Shown in pieces: positions 5,279 to 6,793 of a stretch of 6,793 nucleotides of DNA. The stretch comes from Ruminococcus sp. UBA3800. GTDB lineage: Bacteria > Bacillota > Clostridia > Oscillospirales > Ruminococcaceae. The notes under the pieces are model-generated. The model saw only the letters and a program-made list of their open reading frames with translations, did not search any database and was not told where the DNA came from. A program made the position numbers and the translations under genes. Numbering within the stretch: the first letter of the stretch is position 1; every line of letters begins with the position of its first letter. The stretch lies in contig DFEO01000079.1 in assembly GCA_002368715.1 (NCBI GenBank), forward strand, positions 1 through 6,793, given 5' to 3'.

Positions 5279-6100
5279 TTATTTGAATTCAAAATCAATA
5301 TCTCCCATTCCGACATCACACTTGAACCTGATGCCGTCATCGTTGTTGCTGCCTGAGCCCGAAACGTCGGCGCCCTTGATATAATAATCCGATCTGCTGC
5401 CTTCAAGCTTGAAGTCATACTCGCACATACCGCCTTCAAATCTGCTCTCGCCCGTGATCTTGCCCGAATAATCCAGATCACTCATTCCGATGTCAAATTC
5501 GCACATATTAAAGGTGCAGTCCTTGAAGCTGATATCGCTCATCCCGATCTCGACCTTTGCGCTGTCTGAAGCCTTGCAGTTTTCAAAGCTGACATCGCTC
5601 ATCCCTGTTTCAAGAACAAGCTTTTGGCAATCTATTCCGTGAACATCCGCATTGCCTAAACCAAATTCCATTCTTACGGAGGAGTATTCCTTCTTTGGAA
5701 CAAGGATAGTTATCTCAGACTTTGTTTTTTTCTTTCCTATCGAAGAAAACGCAATATTTCTGACATTGTCCTTTTGGTCTCCGTAAACATAAAGTCTCCC
5801 TTTTTCGGTGCGGCAGTTTATGGGATAAGGTACATCTTTTGCTTTTACACTTATTATATTTTCATCTGTCGGGCGTATCTCTATATCTGCTGCGCCCATC
5901 TCAAAGTCGAGCTCGGTTATCGTGTCCGCATCAAAGACCTCCTCGGCGGAATACCTTTTGACATATTTGTCAAGTCCGTCCCTGCCGATGAGGATGAGCC
6001 CGACAGTCAGCAAAACAGCTCCGACTATCAGGAACACAACGGATGCCCTTAGAAAAACATTACGCTTTTTTACATCTCCTGCTGCATCATAGCTCGGCAT
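5279..6100 (-). CDS. Membrane-anchored DUF4097 beta-repeat protein
   Basis: This 273-residue protein has a short basic N-terminus, one membrane helix (about 16-39) and a C-terminal domain made of regularly spaced beta turns, probably outside the cell. The repeating unit is Gly-Met-Ser/Gly-Asp followed by alternating hydrophobic residues: EMGAADIEI (67-75), FGLGNADVHG (146-155), TGMSDVSFENC (165-175), IGMSDISFKDC (185-195), IGMSDLDYSG (204-213), GGMCEYDF (223-230) and VGMGDIDFEF (263-272). This is the pattern of DUF4097 (putative adhesin) proteins, a right-handed beta-helix-like fold also found in YvlB and in the enterococcal LiaX protein. Its job is probably envelope sensing or surface binding, by analogy only. 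The start at 6100 has GGAGG 9 bases upstream and overlaps the preceding small gene by 14 bases. Unusually for an exported domain, it has several cysteines (96, 158, 175, 195, 200, 225, 261). Confidence 0.88.
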   Translation of the reverse strand: MPSYDAAGDVKKRNVFLRASVVFLIVGAVLLTVGLILIGRDGLDKYVKRYSAEEVFDADTITELDFEMGAADIEIRPTDENIISVKAKDVPYPINCRTEKGRLYVYGDQKDNVRNIAFSSIGKKKTKSEITILVPKKEYSSVRMEFGLGNADVHGIDCQKLVLETGMSDVSFENCKASDSAKVEIGMSDISFKDCTFNMCEFDIGMSDLDYSGKITGESRFEGGMCEYDFKLEGSRSDYYIKGADVSGSGSNNDDGIRFKCDVGMGDIDFEFK

Positions 6101-6272
6101 CGTCGTTCACCTCCGTTTTCTTTTTGCGCCTGAAAAGGTTTATCACTTTTACAACGCCGTAGCCCAGTGTTACCCCTCCAAGCAGAAAGGCTGCAAGGAT
6201 GTTGCTGAGCACGGACTTTTTTCTCGAAGCTTTTGCTTGCTTTTCTGTCTCGATGATCTCGCCGTTATTCAT
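6087..6272 (-). CDS. Small single-pass membrane protein, function unknown
   Basis: I do not recognise this 61-residue protein. It has a polar N-terminus (MNNGEIIETEKQ), a basic cluster (KASRKK, 14-19), one glycine-containing membrane helix (about 22-46), then RRKKK (48-52) and an acidic tail. Positive charge on both sides leaves the orientation open. Its ATG overlaps the TGA of the gene before it in an ATGA junction (4-base overlap), and its own end overlaps the DUF4097 gene by 14 bases, so it is almost certainly translated as part of this operon. A GGGGGTG stretch sits 5 bases before the ATG and is only a fair ribosome binding site. Its place between two membrane proteins suggests a helper or signalling subunit of the same complex; this is inference. 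Confidence 0.75.
   Translation of the reverse strand: MNNGEIIETEKQAKASRKKSVLSNILAAFLLGGVTLGYGVVKVINLFRRKKKTEVNDDAEL
6110..6114 (-). promoter_or_regulatory. Ribosome binding site of the DUF4097 gene
   Basis: GGAGG on the minus strand, 9 bases before the ATG at 6100, embedded in the last codons of the 61-residue gene. It supports 6100 as the start despite the 14-base overlap. Confidence 0.8.
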
Positions 6273-6793
6273 GCCTTCACCCCCGAGATAAGATCACTGA
6301 AAGCTCTCGATACCGTCGATGCTGCCCATTTTATAAACTTTATGAAAAGTCTTAGCAGCGGAATGAATATAACACCGCAAAGACCGAACAGCAAAAAACC
6401 TGCTCCCGTAAGCGCAAGACCAACAGGCGGAACCGTGAACAGATCTCTTATCCCTTCGATCAGCACCGCAACGCCTGCTGCGCCGAGCCCCAGCACAGCT
6501 GCTCCGAGCCCCACAATGATACCAAAGGCCGCAGCCACCAGTCCGAAAGCAACTCCGCCCCATACAGGGATAGTTACCAGCAGGATGATGAGCAGCAGCA
6601 TTTTATTTCTTCTCGCCTGGTCGTCAGCTGCGTTATTGTAATACTGGTCCTGCCGGTTCTGGCCGCCGACAAAAGCCGCTTCCATCTGAAAGCTTCCCGG
6701 GTTCCCGGTAAAGGTGCCGTTCTCGGCAAGTATCTTGCTGCCCAGCTCAGAAGGGCTTCCCAGCCTCTGATATTCTTCCGGTGTGCTGTCCAT
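6269..6793 (-). CDS. HAAS/DUF1700-like multi-pass membrane protein (5' end outside window)
   Basis: The visible 174 residues run to the right edge. The ATG at 6793 sits exactly at the edge and is probably internal, because the first residues, TPEEYQRLGSPSELGSKILAEN (4-25 apart from the leading MD), match the end of a HAAS domain, whose earlier helices would lie upstream. A polar linker (26-62) rich in Gln and Asn follows, then three or so membrane segments (about 64-84, 86-115, 124-150) and a basic amphipathic tail. HAAS (DUF1700) proteins are usually encoded after a PadR-family repressor and before DUF4097 proteins, and are thought to act in membrane signalling; a PadR gene just outside the window would fit. 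The second membrane segment has a GLGAAVL/GLGAAG repeat. It ends in an ATGA overlap with the next gene. The family call rests on a short stretch and on context. Confidence 0.7.
   Translation of the reverse strand: MDSTPEEYQRLGSPSELGSKILAENGTFTGNPGSFQMEAAFVGGQNRQDQYYNNAADDQARRNKMLLLIILLVTIPVWGGVAFGLVAAAFGIIVGLGAAVLGLGAAGVAVLIEGIRDLFTVPPVGLALTGAGFLLFGLCGVIFIPLLRLFIKFIKWAASTVSRAFSDLISGVKA
6477..6513. repeat. 21-bp tandem repeat inside the HAAS-like gene
   Basis: GCTGCGCCGAGCCCCA (6477-6492) and GCTGCTCCGAGCCCCA (6498-6513) differ at one base and are spaced 21 bases apart. They encode GLGAA twice (residues 95-99 and 102-106 of the visible protein), a seven-residue glycine-zipper period in a membrane helix. 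It is an in-frame coding repeat, not a mobile element. Confidence 0.6.

Noticed and set aside
5185..5481. 98-codon minus-strand frame spanning the DUF4097/PspC junction
   Set aside because: It overlaps two well-supported genes out of frame and has no protein-like motif.

Overview
The window looks like chromosomal DNA of a Gram-positive anaerobe of the Clostridia, most likely a Ruminococcus-like Oscillospiraceae member. This is an inference from strong AGGAGG-type ribosome binding sites, intermediate GC, tightly packed operons and the protein families present (a group II-type ECF transporter with a fused double ATPase, a free-standing AlaX editing protein, a DUF6171-like protein, and a HAAS/DUF4097/PspC envelope cluster). 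No rRNA, tRNA, CRISPR, insertion sequence or phage gene was seen. Nearly the whole window is coding.

Layout. (1) Positions 1-2052, plus strand: the 3' part of an ECF vitamin transporter operon, with a 5'-truncated two-domain ATPase followed by its membrane S component (cobalamin CbrT-like by motif). The EcfT subunit is not in the window and probably lies upstream. (2) Positions 2086-4663, minus strand: a two-gene unit of alaX (alanyl-tRNA editing hydrolase) and a polytopic GT-C type glycosyltransferase, separated by one base. It converges on the ECF operon, and the 33 bp between the two stop codons is essentially one intrinsic terminator for the minus strand. A second, equally convincing minus-strand terminator lies inside the S-component gene. 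(3) Positions 4664-4819: the leader of alaX and a hairpin terminator. (4) Positions 4820-6793, minus strand: a five-gene envelope-associated operon, read from the right edge as a HAAS-like multi-pass protein (5' end outside the window), a 61-residue single-pass protein, a membrane-anchored DUF4097 beta-repeat protein, a 59-residue PspC protein and an 86-residue eight-cysteine DUF6171-like protein. Successive genes overlap or are separated by 1 to 17 bases, so translational coupling is likely.

The five-gene cluster resembles the Bacillus subtilis yvlABCD-type envelope-stress operon in the order DUF4097 then PspC. It differs by ending in a cysteine-rich, probably zinc-binding protein and by having a small orphan membrane protein. 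This is the most system-like part of the window. Two points are easily missed: the 59-residue PspC gene at 5082-5261, and the true start of the DUF6171-like gene at 5080 rather than 5158.
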